From Martinezella lusitana (GTDB lineage Bacteria; Pseudomonadota; Alphaproteobacteria; Rhizobiales; Rhizobiaceae), in assembly GCF_010668395.1 (NCBI RefSeq), contig NZ_WUEY01000011.1, positions 158,349-222,348 on the forward strand: a DNA stretch of 64,000 nucleotides, in the 5' to 3' direction. The notes under the pieces are model-generated. The model ran no database searches. It saw only the letters and a list, made by a program, of their open reading frames with translations, and was not told the DNA's origin. Position numbers and translations under genes: made by a program. This document shows, one piece after another, positions 1 through 8,313 of the stretch (positions within the stretch are counted from its first letter, which is position 1; each line of letters opens with the position of its first letter).

Positions 1-129
1 AAGATCGAGTCCATCGAGGACAGAAGCAACTATGACGCCATAGAACTCGAACAGAACATGGGCTTCACGGCAAAGCCCTATCCGGACGATCCAACGCTGC
101 TGCTGCTGTCGAAATCGCTCGCCCCGTAG
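1..129 (+). CDS. C-terminal end of a possible GNAT-type acetyltransferase (partial)
   Basis: An open frame runs from the first base to a TAG at 127-129 and gives the last 42 residues of a protein whose start lies outside the window. The tail contains a short helix-like stretch (NYDAIELEQNMGFTAKPYP) followed by a PDDP turn and a hydrophobic strand LLLLS. That order, with AIELEQNMGF before the last strand, resembles the end of GNAT N-acetyltransferase domains, including those fused to CoA ligases. Only the end is visible, so the family call is tentative; the coding call rests on the composition and on the lack of a competing frame. Confidence 0.5.
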   Translation, partial: KIESIEDRSNYDAIELEQNMGFTAKPYPDDPTLLLLSKSLAP

Positions 130-202
130 GAAACGGCTGCGCCGGGCCGACAAGGTTTCCGATGAGGGCCGTACCCGTTGTCTTGGCAGGCACCAAACGG
201 CT

Positions 203-1609
203 TTAGTTGTTTATCCGGTCGACATCCGGAAGTATCCACTTCTTGTCGAAGAAGTCTTTCGTCGGGCCGTAGGCGCGGAACATCAGCTCGAACTTCCGCT
301 TTGCGTCGGTCGGAATCCAGTTTGCCTCCTGGCCGCGTGGAGCCTTGGGGCCGAAATAGAGATCGATGGAACCATCGGGCTTCTTGGCAAGCTCCGGGAT
401 CTGAGACGAGCGGCTGGCGAGCGAGACGTTTTTGATCAGGGCGTGCGTCTTGCGATCATAGGCCGTTATCGACCAATATTGCTGAACGGGAACGTTCGCC
501 GGAACCGTCAGGCGGTAGGTTTTGCCGCCATCGAAGGGATGCCCTTCCTTGTCGCGAGTGGAAATCGAATAAAACTGGCCGGCTCCGAGCCGCTTGATGC
601 CGACATAGGCGTAACTATAGGCGACGCCGCGATGTTCTATCGGACAGTCGTCCGGATCATCGAAATTCGCCTGGGCCGCCTTGATGAGATCGGGATAGGC
701 GGGGTAAGTCCAGCGGCTCGTCTCGCTGAAGAATGGCGGCAATCCCGCATCGTATTTTGCTTCGAGCAGCGTTTGGGCTTCCTTTATGGCTTTCGTCAGG
801 AGAGTTCCCGTGTGCCGGTTCGGCGCGAACGGCTTGCCCTTCTCGATCCCAAGAGATTTCAGCGGATCGATCATTGCTCGATCGCGTGCGATCCACGGCT
901 CTTCCTGTACGACCCGATTGAGGTTCTCGAAGAAGCTCCCATCCCACCGGATGGTGGAGTCGAAGAGCACATCCTTCACATCGGTGAAGACGGTCTCCGG
1001 CGGATGATCGGCCTGATCAAGGCTATAGACCTTCAGCTTTTTCCCGTAGGCGATGGAGGCCTGGACGTCGGCATCGCCGTGACTTGCGAGATTGGAGCGA
1101 AACAGCATGTATCCCCCATACACCTCCGATCTCAGCGGAATATATCCCTCCGGCACCGTCTCCTGGTAATTCGGCGGAAGCACCAGGAATTTCCCGCCCT
1201 TCCCCTTGTCGTAGCCGAGCAGGCCGGCATCCTCCAACGGCAACTGCCATGCCGTCACGATGTTGCCGTTGAAAGATGCCGCCTCTTCCGCAGGCGGCAG
1301 GTCAAGAACCACCGGGCCATCCTTGGTGGTGAAGAACACCATGAAGTAAAGGGCGTCCGGATTTGGAGTCAGGGTCTGATTGCGCCAATCAAGCGGCCGC
1401 CCCCAGTAAATGACCTGCCCCACCTTGCCCGGCGTCTTTGCCAGCATTTCCTGGCGCATGAGATCGTAGTTCACGACGGGTATTCCCCAGACCGCTGCCT
1501 GCACGGCATTGCGCTCGATCTCCCGATCGAATGCGGCTTGCGATGCCTTGTCGGCGGCGACCGCCGGCAAGGCGAACAGAACCGCGAATAACATGACGAC
1601 AAGTCGCAT
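203..1609 (-). CDS. Secreted DUF1254/DUF1214 protein
   Basis: The protein has 468 residues. An N-terminal signal peptide (MRLVVMLFAVLFALPAVAA) indicates export to the periplasm. The body matches the DUF1254 plus DUF1214 arrangement: an N-terminal part with the YFMVFFTTKDGPVVLDLP region and a C-terminal part with VPVQQYWSITAYDRKTHALI and a YFGP-type segment near residue 420. The biochemical role of this family is not established. A longer frame begins at 1651, but the ATG at 1609 has a good ribosome site (GGGAAGGG) and starts exactly at the signal peptide. The gene is divergent from the alpha/beta hydrolase gene at 1787, and box A1 lies 62 bp upstream, which places it in the shared-box regulon. 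Confidence 0.85.
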   Translation of the reverse strand: MRLVVMLFAVLFALPAVAADKASQAAFDREIERNAVQAAVWGIPVVNYDLMRQEMLAKTPGKVGQVIYWGRPLDWRNQTLTPNPDALYFMVFFTTKDGPVVLDLPPAEEAASFNGNIVTAWQLPLEDAGLLGYDKGKGGKFLVLPPNYQETVPEGYIPLRSEVYGGYMLFRSNLASHGDADVQASIAYGKKLKVYSLDQADHPPETVFTDVKDVLFDSTIRWDGSFFENLNRVVQEEPWIARDRAMIDPLKSLGIEKGKPFAPNRHTGTLLTKAIKEAQTLLEAKYDAGLPPFFSETSRWTYPAYPDLIKAAQANFDDPDDCPIEHRGVAYSYAYVGIKRLGAGQFYSISTRDKEGHPFDGGKTYRLTVPANVPVQQYWSITAYDRKTHALIKNVSLASRSSQIPELAKKPDGSIDLYFGPKAPRGQEANWIPTDAKRKFELMFRAYGPTKDFFDKKWILPDVDRINN

Positions 1610-1670
1610 GATGGCACCCTTCCCGTTTCGCTTGGCGGGGGAATAAGACACCGCGGACTTCGATTGCGGG

Positions 1671-1688
1671 AGTACGTTACGGTAAATG
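1671..1688 (-). promoter_or_regulatory. Regulon box A1 (for the DUF1254 gene)
   Basis: On the minus strand this reads CATTTACCGTAACGTACT, one of eight near-identical intergenic copies in the first 26 kb. It points at the DUF1254 gene, 62 bp before its ATG. A further half-box, GTTTACGG on the minus strand (about 1701-1708), lies upstream, with the two TTTAC cores 21 bp apart. Function as an activator site is inferred from position and repetition. Confidence 0.75.
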
Positions 1689-1715
1689 CGGCGCCGCCGA
1701 CCGTAAACGACAGTG

Positions 1716-1734
1716 CATTTACGGTTACGTACTT
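1716..1734 (+). promoter_or_regulatory. Regulon box A3 (for the alpha/beta hydrolase gene)
   Basis: This reads CATTTACGGTTACGTACTT, pointing at the lipoprotein hydrolase gene 52 bp downstream. The flank CGTAAACGAC just upstream (1702-1711) recurs in front of box D at 11171-11180, with 4 and 5 bp of spacer respectively, so these two promoters share an extended arrangement. Together with A1 it forms a back-to-back divergent promoter. Confidence 0.75.
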
Positions 1735-1786
1735 ACGCCCGCGCCCGCGATTGCCGATGGTGCCAGCGATCAACGACGGAGCGCCC

Positions 1787-2998
1787 ATGCATCGATACCT
1801 CGCCATCGCTGCACTCCTTCTGCTGGCCGGCTGTGGCCATCCGGCTGGTGTGATGACGCCCGTCGCGCTGCGCCCCGGCGCACCGGCAACCTCCCAGGTC
1901 GATATGCTGGTCGCGACCACGCGGCAGCCTTCCGGCAATCCGGCGACGCTGTTCAATGGCGAGCGCAGCCCGAAGCCCTATCTGACGGAGATCGCCGTCT
2001 CCATCCCGCCGAAACGGGATCCCGGCACCGTGCAGTGGCCAAGGCGCCTGCCTCCCAACCCGGACACCGATTTCGCCGTCACCCGCGTCAAACAGATCGA
2101 TACGATCTCCGAGGGCAAGACATGGTTCAAGCAGCATGTCGAGGATGGCCATGCCCTGGTCTTCGTCCACGGCTTCAACAACAAGTACGAGGATTCGGTC
2201 TTCCGGCTGGCACAGATCGTCCATGACTCCCGCATGAGGGCGACGCCGATCCTGTTCACCTGGCCGTCGCGCGCAAGCCTGTTCGCCTATGAATACGACA
2301 AGGAGAGCACGAACTATTCCCGAACGGCGCTGGAACAGGCGCTGCGTATTCTTGCACGCGACCCCAACGTCAAGGACATCACGATCCTCGCCCACTCTAT
2401 GGGGACATGGCTTGCCATGGAGTCCCTGCGCCAGATGGGCATTCGCGACGGCCACGTCGACCCCAAGATCCGCGATGTCATTCTTGCCTCGCCCGATATC
2501 GACATTCAGGTCTTTGCCAAGCAGTTCGTCGAGATGGGAAGCCCGCATCCCAAGTTTACGATATTCGTCTCCCAGGACGACCGTGCCCTCGCCGCTTCGA
2601 GCTGGATCACCGGCCGCGTCCAGAGGCTCGGCGCCATCAACCCCGCCGAGGAACCCTATCGCTCGCGCCTCGAAAAGGCCGGGATCACCGCGATCGATCT
2701 GACGAAGGTCAAGAGCGGGGACAGCATGAACCATGGGAAATTCGCCGAGAGCCCCCAGATCGTTCAGCTTATCGGCCAGCGGCTGATGACGGGCCAGACG
2801 CTGACGGACTCCAACGTTTCGCTCGGCGAAGGCGTCGCGGCCGTTATCGGCGGAACCGCAAGGACGGTCGGAACCGTTGCGGCAACGACGATTTCCGCCC
2901 CCTTGAACGCCGTCGAACAGCCGCACACGCACCATTCGCCGACCGATCTCGGGTCGACTTTGACCGAAGATCCGGAATCGAAACCGCTGACGCAATGA
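1787..2998 (+). CDS. Lipoprotein alpha/beta hydrolase (DUF900 / COG4782-like esterase)
   Basis: The protein has 403 residues from the ATG at 1787, which has GGAG about 9 bp upstream. The frame is open from 1664, but the earlier part overlaps the promoter boxes. It starts with a lipoprotein signal (LLLLAGC lipobox, Cys about residue 16), so it is probably anchored in the envelope. The hydrolase core shows ALVFVHGFNN (oxyanion region) and a nucleophile elbow AHSMG (LAHSMGTWLAMESL), typical of the DUF900 esterase/lipase group. A late SGDSMNHGKFAESP segment carries the likely catalytic His. The C-terminal tail is low in structure. The substrate is unknown. The arylsulfatase gene follows after 187 bp with its own box. 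Confidence 0.85.
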   Translation: MHRYLAIAALLLLAGCGHPAGVMTPVALRPGAPATSQVDMLVATTRQPSGNPATLFNGERSPKPYLTEIAVSIPPKRDPGTVQWPRRLPPNPDTDFAVTRVKQIDTISEGKTWFKQHVEDGHALVFVHGFNNKYEDSVFRLAQIVHDSRMRATPILFTWPSRASLFAYEYDKESTNYSRTALEQALRILARDPNVKDITILAHSMGTWLAMESLRQMGIRDGHVDPKIRDVILASPDIDIQVFAKQFVEMGSPHPKFTIFVSQDDRALAASSWITGRVQRLGAINPAEEPYRSRLEKAGITAIDLTKVKSGDSMNHGKFAESPQIVQLIGQRLMTGQTLTDSNVSLGEGVAAVIGGTARTVGTVAATTISAPLNAVEQPHTHHSPTDLGSTLTEDPESKPLTQ

Positions 2999-3040
2999 AC
3001 ATCCGTGTTTTACGTCCGCATTTACCATCAGCAACGCGAC

Positions 3041-3059
3041 CATTTACCGTTACGTACTT
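3041..3059 (+). promoter_or_regulatory. Regulon box B (for the arylsulfatase-bat operon)
   Basis: This reads CATTTACCGTTACGTACTT. Two more TTTAC cores precede it: TTTACGTCC near 3009 and CATTTACC near 3020, the first two spaced 12 bp and the last two 22 bp. The box is 127 bp before the sulfatase ATG, farther than the other copies, which implies a longer leader. Confidence 0.75.
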
Positions 3060-3185
3060 CCGCGCCCGTAGATAAAGAAGAAGTCTTCCCTGCGTCGAAT
3101 GACGACGATCCAGCTGCGGCGGCATCCGTCCGCCCGACGATAGGGAGACCGTAATGTTCAACGACCGAATTGCTGGGAGGACGTG

Positions 3186-4817
3186 ATGACCTCCCTTTCC
3201 AACAAGCTCTTTTTCGCGACCTTCGCCGCCGCGATGACCTTGACGTCGACAACATTCCTGACGTCAGCTCATGCACAATCCGCCACGACCGCGGCAGCGC
3301 CGGCCAATCCCGCCCCGCCAAACATTCTTGTCATTTTCGGCGACGATGTCGGCCAGACCAACATCAGCGCCTATTCCATGGGCGTGGTCGGTTACAAGAC
3401 TCCGAACATCGACAGCATTGCCAAACAGGGCATGATGTTTACCGACTATTACGCGGAGAACAGTTGCACGGCCGGCCGCTCGACCTTCATCACCGGCCAG
3501 GTTTGCCTGCGGACGGGTCTTTGCAAAGTGGGCGCTCCGGGAGCCCCCGTCGGCCTGCAGCCCGGTGACATGACGATTGCCCAGGCGCTCAAGCCGCTTG
3601 GCTATGCGACCGGCCAGTTCGGCAAGAACCATCTCGGCGACAAGGACGAATATCTGCCGACCAACCACGGCTTCGACGAATTCTTCGGCAATCTCTATCA
3701 TCTCAACGCCGAGGAAGAGCCCGAAGCTCCCTATTGGCCCAAGGACGATCCGGAATTCCTGAAGGCTTACAATCCGCGTGGCGTCGTCAAGGCATCGGCC
3801 GACGGCAAGGTCGAAGATACCGGTCCCTTGACCAAGAAACGCATGGAGACGATCGACGACGAGACCACCGCCGCCGCGATCGATTTCATGGGCCGGCAGG
3901 TCAAGCAGAAAAAGCCGTTCTTCACCTGGATGAACACGACGCGCATGCACGCCTTCACCCATGTACGGGAATCGATGCACGGCCAGAGCGGCATGCCGGG
4001 GAACGACTATGCCGATGGCATGGTCGAGCACGATGGCGATGTCGGCAAGCTGCTGAAGGCGCTCGACGATCTCGGCATCAAAGACAACACCATCGTCGTC
4101 TATACGACGGATAACGGCCCCAACCAGTGGTCGTGGCCCGACGCCGCGACCACCCCGTTCCGCAGCGAAAAGGACACCAACTGGGAAGGCGCCTTCCGCG
4201 TTCCGGCGATGATCCGTTGGCCCGGACACATCCAGCCCGGCCAGGTCACGAACGGCATCTTCTCCGGTCTCGACTGGTTTCCAACCCTTCTTGCCGCTGC
4301 CGGTGATCCGGGCGTCAAGGACCGCTTGCTGAAGGGGTGGCAGCCTGCAGGCAGCAGCACGACCTTCAAGAACCATCTCGACGGCTACAACCAGCTCGAC
4401 TACCTGGAAGGCAAGTCCGACCAGAGCGCCCGCCACGACTTCTACTACTTCGACGACGACGGCAATCTGGTCGCAACGCGGTTCGACGATTGGAAGGTCG
4501 TGTTCCACGAGCAGCCCGCGCCCGGAGGCTTCGCGGTATGGCAAACGCCTCTGATCACCTGGCGGGTTCCAAAGCTGTTCAATCTCAGAATGGACCCCTA
4601 CGAGCGCGCGGATATCGTATCCGACCAGTACAACGACTGGCTCGTCCGCAACGACTACCTTCTCGTCAAGGGTCAATTGCAGGCCGCCGCCTTCCTGCAA
4701 ACATTCCTCACCTATCCTCCGAGCCAGCGGGGTGCGAGCTTCAACATCGAAGGCGTCCGTGCGCAGGTCGACAAGGCGATCGACCAGTCCTTCAAGGATC
4801 GCGGCATCGAAAAATAG
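3186..4817 (+). CDS. Periplasmic arylsulfatase (Cys-type, formylglycine-dependent)
   Basis: This 543-residue sulfatase hydrolyses sulfate esters. A signal peptide ends near residue 30 (TSAHA-Q). The metal-binding FGDDVG sits near residue 52, and the maturation motif C-T-A-G-R at residues 94-98 (SCTAGRSTFITGQ) marks the Cys converted to formylglycine. The TTDNGPNQ segment supplies further metal and sulfate ligands. A GTG lies directly before the ATG; the ATG at 3186 is chosen because GGGAGG stands about 5 bp upstream. A formylglycine-generating enzyme is encoded 6 kb downstream under the same regulatory box, so modifier and client are probably made together. The sulfate ester used cannot be told. 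Annotations of this type often just say arylsulfatase A-like. Confidence 0.92.
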   Translation: MTSLSNKLFFATFAAAMTLTSTTFLTSAHAQSATTAAAPANPAPPNILVIFGDDVGQTNISAYSMGVVGYKTPNIDSIAKQGMMFTDYYAENSCTAGRSTFITGQVCLRTGLCKVGAPGAPVGLQPGDMTIAQALKPLGYATGQFGKNHLGDKDEYLPTNHGFDEFFGNLYHLNAEEEPEAPYWPKDDPEFLKAYNPRGVVKASADGKVEDTGPLTKKRMETIDDETTAAAIDFMGRQVKQKKPFFTWMNTTRMHAFTHVRESMHGQSGMPGNDYADGMVEHDGDVGKLLKALDDLGIKDNTIVVYTTDNGPNQWSWPDAATTPFRSEKDTNWEGAFRVPAMIRWPGHIQPGQVTNGIFSGLDWFPTLLAAAGDPGVKDRLLKGWQPAGSSTTFKNHLDGYNQLDYLEGKSDQSARHDFYYFDDDGNLVATRFDDWKVVFHEQPAPGGFAVWQTPLITWRVPKLFNLRMDPYERADIVSDQYNDWLVRNDYLLVKGQLQAAAFLQTFLTYPPSQRGASFNIEGVRAQVDKAIDQSFKDRGIEK

Positions 4818-4830
4818 AGGCGATCACCGT

Positions 4831-4852
4831 GAGGCGCGCTTCGGCGCGCCTC
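4831..4852 (+). terminator. Strong GC hairpin between sulfatase and moxR
   Basis: A perfect 9-bp stem GAGGCGCGC / GCGCGCCTC closes a TTCG loop just after the sulfatase stop. There is no long T run (TCGCTTCA follows), so it may act as a partial terminator or an mRNA-end stabiliser that lowers expression of the moxR-bat genes relative to the sulfatase. Confidence 0.5.
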
Positions 4853-4882
4853 GCTTCACATCTGTAGATCGAAAGCTGCCTC

Positions 4883-5860
4883 ATGACCGCTCGTGACGAC
4901 ATCCTCGCGCTCGGCAAGCGTATCGGCCAGTCCATCATCGGGCAGGAGACCATGGTGGAACGCCTGCTGCTGGGCCTTCTTGCCAATGGCCATCTCCTTG
5001 TCGAGGGCCTGCCGGGGCTTGCCAAGACGCGCGCCATCAAAAGCCTTGCCAAGAACCTCAACTCCGAACTCTCGCGCGTGCAGTTTACCCCCGACCTGCT
5101 GCCAGCGGATATCACCGGCTCGGAGATCTATTTTTCCGACGGCGGCAAGGGCGAGTTCAAGTTCCAGCAAGGTCCGATCTTTGCCAATCTCATCCTCGCC
5201 GACGAGATCAATCGCGCGCCTGCGAAGGTGCAATCCGCCCTTCTGGAGGCGATGGAGGAACGGCAAGTCACGGTCGGAGGAAAAAGCTACCCCCTGCCTG
5301 ATCTCTTCATGGTGATGGCAACCCAGAATCCCATCGAGCAGGAGGGAACCTATCCGCTCCCCGAGGCTCAGCTCGACCGTTTCCTCATGCATGTGGAGGT
5401 CGGCTATCCGGACGAGACCTCGGAGGCCGCGATCATGCGCCTCAATCGCGATGAGGAAAACGCCGCCCATAGCGGCCACCCGCCGGTCGCGACGGAACGC
5501 CTCGACCCGCAGGCCGTCTTCCAGGCACGCAAGGAAATCGGCAGCGTCACGGTGTCGTCACCCGTGGAGAAATATATCGTCGCTCTCGTTTTCGCGACGC
5601 GCTACCCGGACCGCTATGACAAGGAGCTTGCCAAGCTCCTGCAGGTCGGCGCAAGTCCGCGCGGCGTCATAGGCCTCGACAAGGTCGCGCGATCTCGGGC
5701 CTGGCTCAACGGGCGCGACTATGTGACCCCGGACGACGTCAAGGCCGTCGTCAACGATGTCCTTCGTCATCGCCTGATCCTCTCCTATGAGGCGCATGCA
5801 TCCAACACCCGCGCGGACGACGTGGTCGATCGCATCACGGAACTGGTGGCGGTCTCATGA
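4883..5860 (+). CDS. moxR: MoxR-family AAA+ ATPase
   Basis: The protein has 325 residues. Walker A is EGLPGLAKTR (about residues 41-50), Walker B is LILADEIN (about 103-110), and the sensor region has MATQNPIEQEGTYPLPEAQLDRF, a hallmark of MoxR ATPases. These act as chaperone-like ATPases for VWA-domain partners. It is the first gene of a tightly packed operon whose next gene starts at 5857 (ATGA overlap). The order moxR, DUF58, DUF4381, VWA, VWA-TPR, BatD is the standard aerotolerance (Bat) layout. No strong ribosome site is seen before the ATG, which fits coupling to, or weaker translation than, the sulfatase upstream. Confidence 0.93.
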   Translation: MTARDDILALGKRIGQSIIGQETMVERLLLGLLANGHLLVEGLPGLAKTRAIKSLAKNLNSELSRVQFTPDLLPADITGSEIYFSDGGKGEFKFQQGPIFANLILADEINRAPAKVQSALLEAMEERQVTVGGKSYPLPDLFMVMATQNPIEQEGTYPLPEAQLDRFLMHVEVGYPDETSEAAIMRLNRDEENAAHSGHPPVATERLDPQAVFQARKEIGSVTVSSPVEKYIVALVFATRYPDRYDKELAKLLQVGASPRGVIGLDKVARSRAWLNGRDYVTPDDVKAVVNDVLRHRLILSYEAHASNTRADDVVDRITELVAVS

Positions 5861-6816
5861 ATTCCCGGGCGACGGCGGAGGGCGACGAACGGATTCATGT
5901 CACGACGGAAGGGCTTGTCGCGCTCGAAAGCCAGGCGCGGGACCTTACCTTCGTGCAGCGCGCCAGAAGCCATCAGCAACTCGCGGGACGCATGCAATCT
6001 GCCCTTCGCGGCCGCGGCCTGATCTTCGAGGAATTGCGCCAGTACCTGCCGGGAGACGATATCCGCTCCATCGACTGGCGGGTAACGGCGCGGACCGGCG
6101 GACCGGTCGTTCGCGTCTACGACGAGGAGAAGGAGCGGCCCGCGATCGTCATCGTCGATCAAAGGATCAACATGTTCTTCGGCAGTCGCCGATCCATGAA
6201 ATCGGTCACGGCGGCCGAGGCGGCGATGCTATGTGCCTGGCGCACGCTCGGCTCGGGCGATCGTATCGGCGGATTCGTCATCGGCGATACCGGCATTGCC
6301 GAGATCAAGCCGCATCGGAGCCGCAACGCCGTCGTCGCGCTTGCCGACGCGATCGCCCGGCAGAACGCCCTGCTTTGCGCGACCTACACCGAGAAGGCAT
6401 CTCCGGCCAGGCTCGACGAAACGCTTTTGCAGGTCGCCAACATCGCCCATCACGACCATCTGCTGATCCTGATAACCGACTTCGACGGCCACGGTGATCG
6501 CACGCGCGACCTCCTTCTCAGGCTGTCGAGCCGCAACGATGTCATCTGCCTGCTGATTTACGATCCGTTTCTTCTGGAACTGCCGCGAAGCGGCGATATC
6601 GTCGTCAGCGGCGGCGGATTGCAGGCCCAGCTTCCACTCGGCAGGAATGCGGTGCGCAGTTCCATCGACACATTTGCCCGTCGTCGCGGCCGGGAGCTTC
6701 GCGCCTGGCAGCGGGATCTGGGCCTGCCCATGCTGCCGGTGTCTTCCGCCGAGGAAACGGCGCCACAACTGCGGCGCCTCCTGGAGCAGGCGGCCTGGCG
6801 ACAGCGGAGGCGATGA
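5857..6816 (+). CDS. DUF58 domain protein of the Bat operon
   Basis: The protein has 319 residues and no membrane segment. It carries the DUF58 signature: a GRGLIFEELRQYLPGDD stretch, then SIDWRVTARTG and VRVYDEEKERP. The VWA-like domain lacks a full metal site (VIVDQRINMFF where DxSxS is expected), as is common in DUF58. It is thought to pair with MoxR. The start overlaps the moxR stop by 4 bp, and its own stop overlaps the next start, so translation is coupled. Confidence 0.9.
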   Translation: MNSRATAEGDERIHVTTEGLVALESQARDLTFVQRARSHQQLAGRMQSALRGRGLIFEELRQYLPGDDIRSIDWRVTARTGGPVVRVYDEEKERPAIVIVDQRINMFFGSRRSMKSVTAAEAAMLCAWRTLGSGDRIGGFVIGDTGIAEIKPHRSRNAVVALADAIARQNALLCATYTEKASPARLDETLLQVANIAHHDHLLILITDFDGHGDRTRDLLLRLSSRNDVICLLIYDPFLLELPRSGDIVVSGGGLQAQLPLGRNAVRSSIDTFARRRGRELRAWQRDLGLPMLPVSSAEETAPQLRRLLEQAAWRQRRR

Positions 6817-7331
6817 TGGCATCCGGAGCAAGCATCGACCAGATGACCAACGTCGCGCTTCGTTCGCTGCACGACGTTGCCGTTCCGCAGCCGGTTGCCT
6901 GGCTGCCGCAAACCTGGGGATGGGCGGTCCTTTTCATCGTCGCCGTTGCGGCCTTAGGCACCTATGCCTGGTCGAGATGGCGGCGATACCGGAAAAACGC
7001 CTACCGCCGCGAAGCCTTGCGCCTCGTGGACCGGATCGCCGACAACGTCGAAGGGACGGGACTGCAACGCCGGCAGATGGAAGAGCTGGCGGAAATCGTC
7101 AAAAGAACGGCGCTCGCGACCTGGCAGCGCGAGCGTGTGGCTGGTTTGGCGGGCGCCGACTGGAATGCGTTTCTGGGCGCCTCCTTCGACGGTTCCGAAA
7201 ATTCGGCTCTCAAGAGCCTGCTTGACGACCTCGAATATCGCAAGGACGGGACACCGGAGCAGGTCTCGCCGATGGCCGCTGGCGACGCCATCGCCGGCGC
7301 CAGGCGATGGATCGAGGGACATCATGTATGA
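6813..7331 (+). CDS. DUF4381 membrane protein of the Bat operon
   Basis: The protein has 172 residues with one transmembrane helix near residues 29-48 (WGWAVLFIVAVAALGTYAW), followed by a basic cytoplasmic part containing YRREALRLVDRI and LAGADWNAFLGASFDG. This is the DUF4381 pattern found between DUF58 and batA in proteobacterial Bat operons. The ATG at 6813 overlaps the previous stop; a second ATG follows at once. Its end overlaps the batA start by 8 bp. Confidence 0.85.
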   Translation: MMASGASIDQMTNVALRSLHDVAVPQPVAWLPQTWGWAVLFIVAVAALGTYAWSRWRRYRKNAYRREALRLVDRIADNVEGTGLQRRQMEELAEIVKRTALATWQRERVAGLAGADWNAFLGASFDGSENSALKSLLDDLEYRKDGTPEQVSPMAAGDAIAGARRWIEGHHV

Positions 7332-8313
7332 ACTCGCCCTGCCCTGGCTGCTCCTTTTGCTTCCGGTCCCGCTGCTGGCGTGGCGCCTGCTCCCTCCGCG
7401 CCACTCGATCGAGCCTTCGGTTCGGCTGCCTTTTTTCGACGATGTCGCCAAGGCGGCCGGCATTACACCGTCTCAAGGCTCCGTCATCGCGGGAAGAACC
7501 CGATCACAGGCGGCCATGCAGGCAACGGTATGGTGTCTGCTTGTCGTTGCGCTGGCGCGACCGCAGTTCATCGAGCCGCCGATCGAAAAATCGGAACCGC
7601 AGCGCGACATTCTGCTGGCTCTCGACCTTTCCCAATCGATGGACACAAGGGATTTCGCCAAGCCTGACGGATCGCCGGAGCCGCGCGTCGAAGCGGTCAA
7701 GCAGACCGTTACAGACTTCATTGCGAAGCGGACCGGCGACAGGATCGGATTGATTGCGTTTGGCGACGCCCCCTACCCGCTCGCGCCCTTCACAATGGAT
7801 CATCCGCTGGTGAGCAAGATGGTCGCAAACCTGCTTCCGGGCATCGCCGGGCCGCGCACGGCATTGGGAGACTCGCTCGGCCTCGCCATTCGGATGTTCG
7901 ACAAGACGAACATGCCGGAAAAAGTCCTGATCCTGCTCACCGACGGTAACGACACGGCCAGCCGGATGCCGCCTCTGAAGGCCGCCGAAATCGCCAGGAC
8001 CAAGGGCATTACGATCCACACCATCGGCATAGGCGATCCGAAGGCGAGCGGCGAGGACAAGCTGGATATGGCGACGCTGCAACAGATCGCGGCAAAAACA
8101 GGCGGACGTTACTTCTTCGGCAGCGACCAGACGTCTCTGTCTGCCATCTACAATGTTCTCGACGCAATCACGCCGCAGGCGCAGCGGAGCCTCTCCTGGC
8201 GTCCGCGCATCGAACTTTTCCCGTGGCCGCTCGCCGCCGCAGTTCTGCTTTTATCCGGCTGGTATCTCTCTTCCGGCATGATCGGAGTCGCAAGGCGGAG
8301 GTTCGCAGGATGA
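7324..8313 (+). CDS. batA: BatA-like VWA membrane protein
   Basis: The protein has 329 residues from the ATG at 7324, preceded by GAGGGAC. There is an N-terminal membrane helix (LALPWLLLLLPVPLLAW), a second hydrophobic stretch near 66-78, a von Willebrand A domain with an intact metal site D101-L-S103-Q-S105 (LALDLSQSMD), and a C-terminal membrane helix (LAAAVLLLSGWYLSS). The open frame begins much earlier at 6964, but that part is antisense-like and overlaps DUF4381. The gene ends with ATGA shared with batB. Confidence 0.9.
   Translation: MYELALPWLLLLLPVPLLAWRLLPPRHSIEPSVRLPFFDDVAKAAGITPSQGSVIAGRTRSQAAMQATVWCLLVVALARPQFIEPPIEKSEPQRDILLALDLSQSMDTRDFAKPDGSPEPRVEAVKQTVTDFIAKRTGDRIGLIAFGDAPYPLAPFTMDHPLVSKMVANLLPGIAGPRTALGDSLGLAIRMFDKTNMPEKVLILLTDGNDTASRMPPLKAAEIARTKGITIHTIGIGDPKASGEDKLDMATLQQIAAKTGGRYFFGSDQTSLSAIYNVLDAITPQAQRSLSWRPRIELFPWPLAAAVLLLSGWYLSSGMIGVARRRFAG

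Noticed and set aside
1664..1786. N-terminal extension of the alpha/beta hydrolase
   Set aside because: It would be encoded by the promoter boxes themselves and would hide the lipoprotein signal that starts at 1787.
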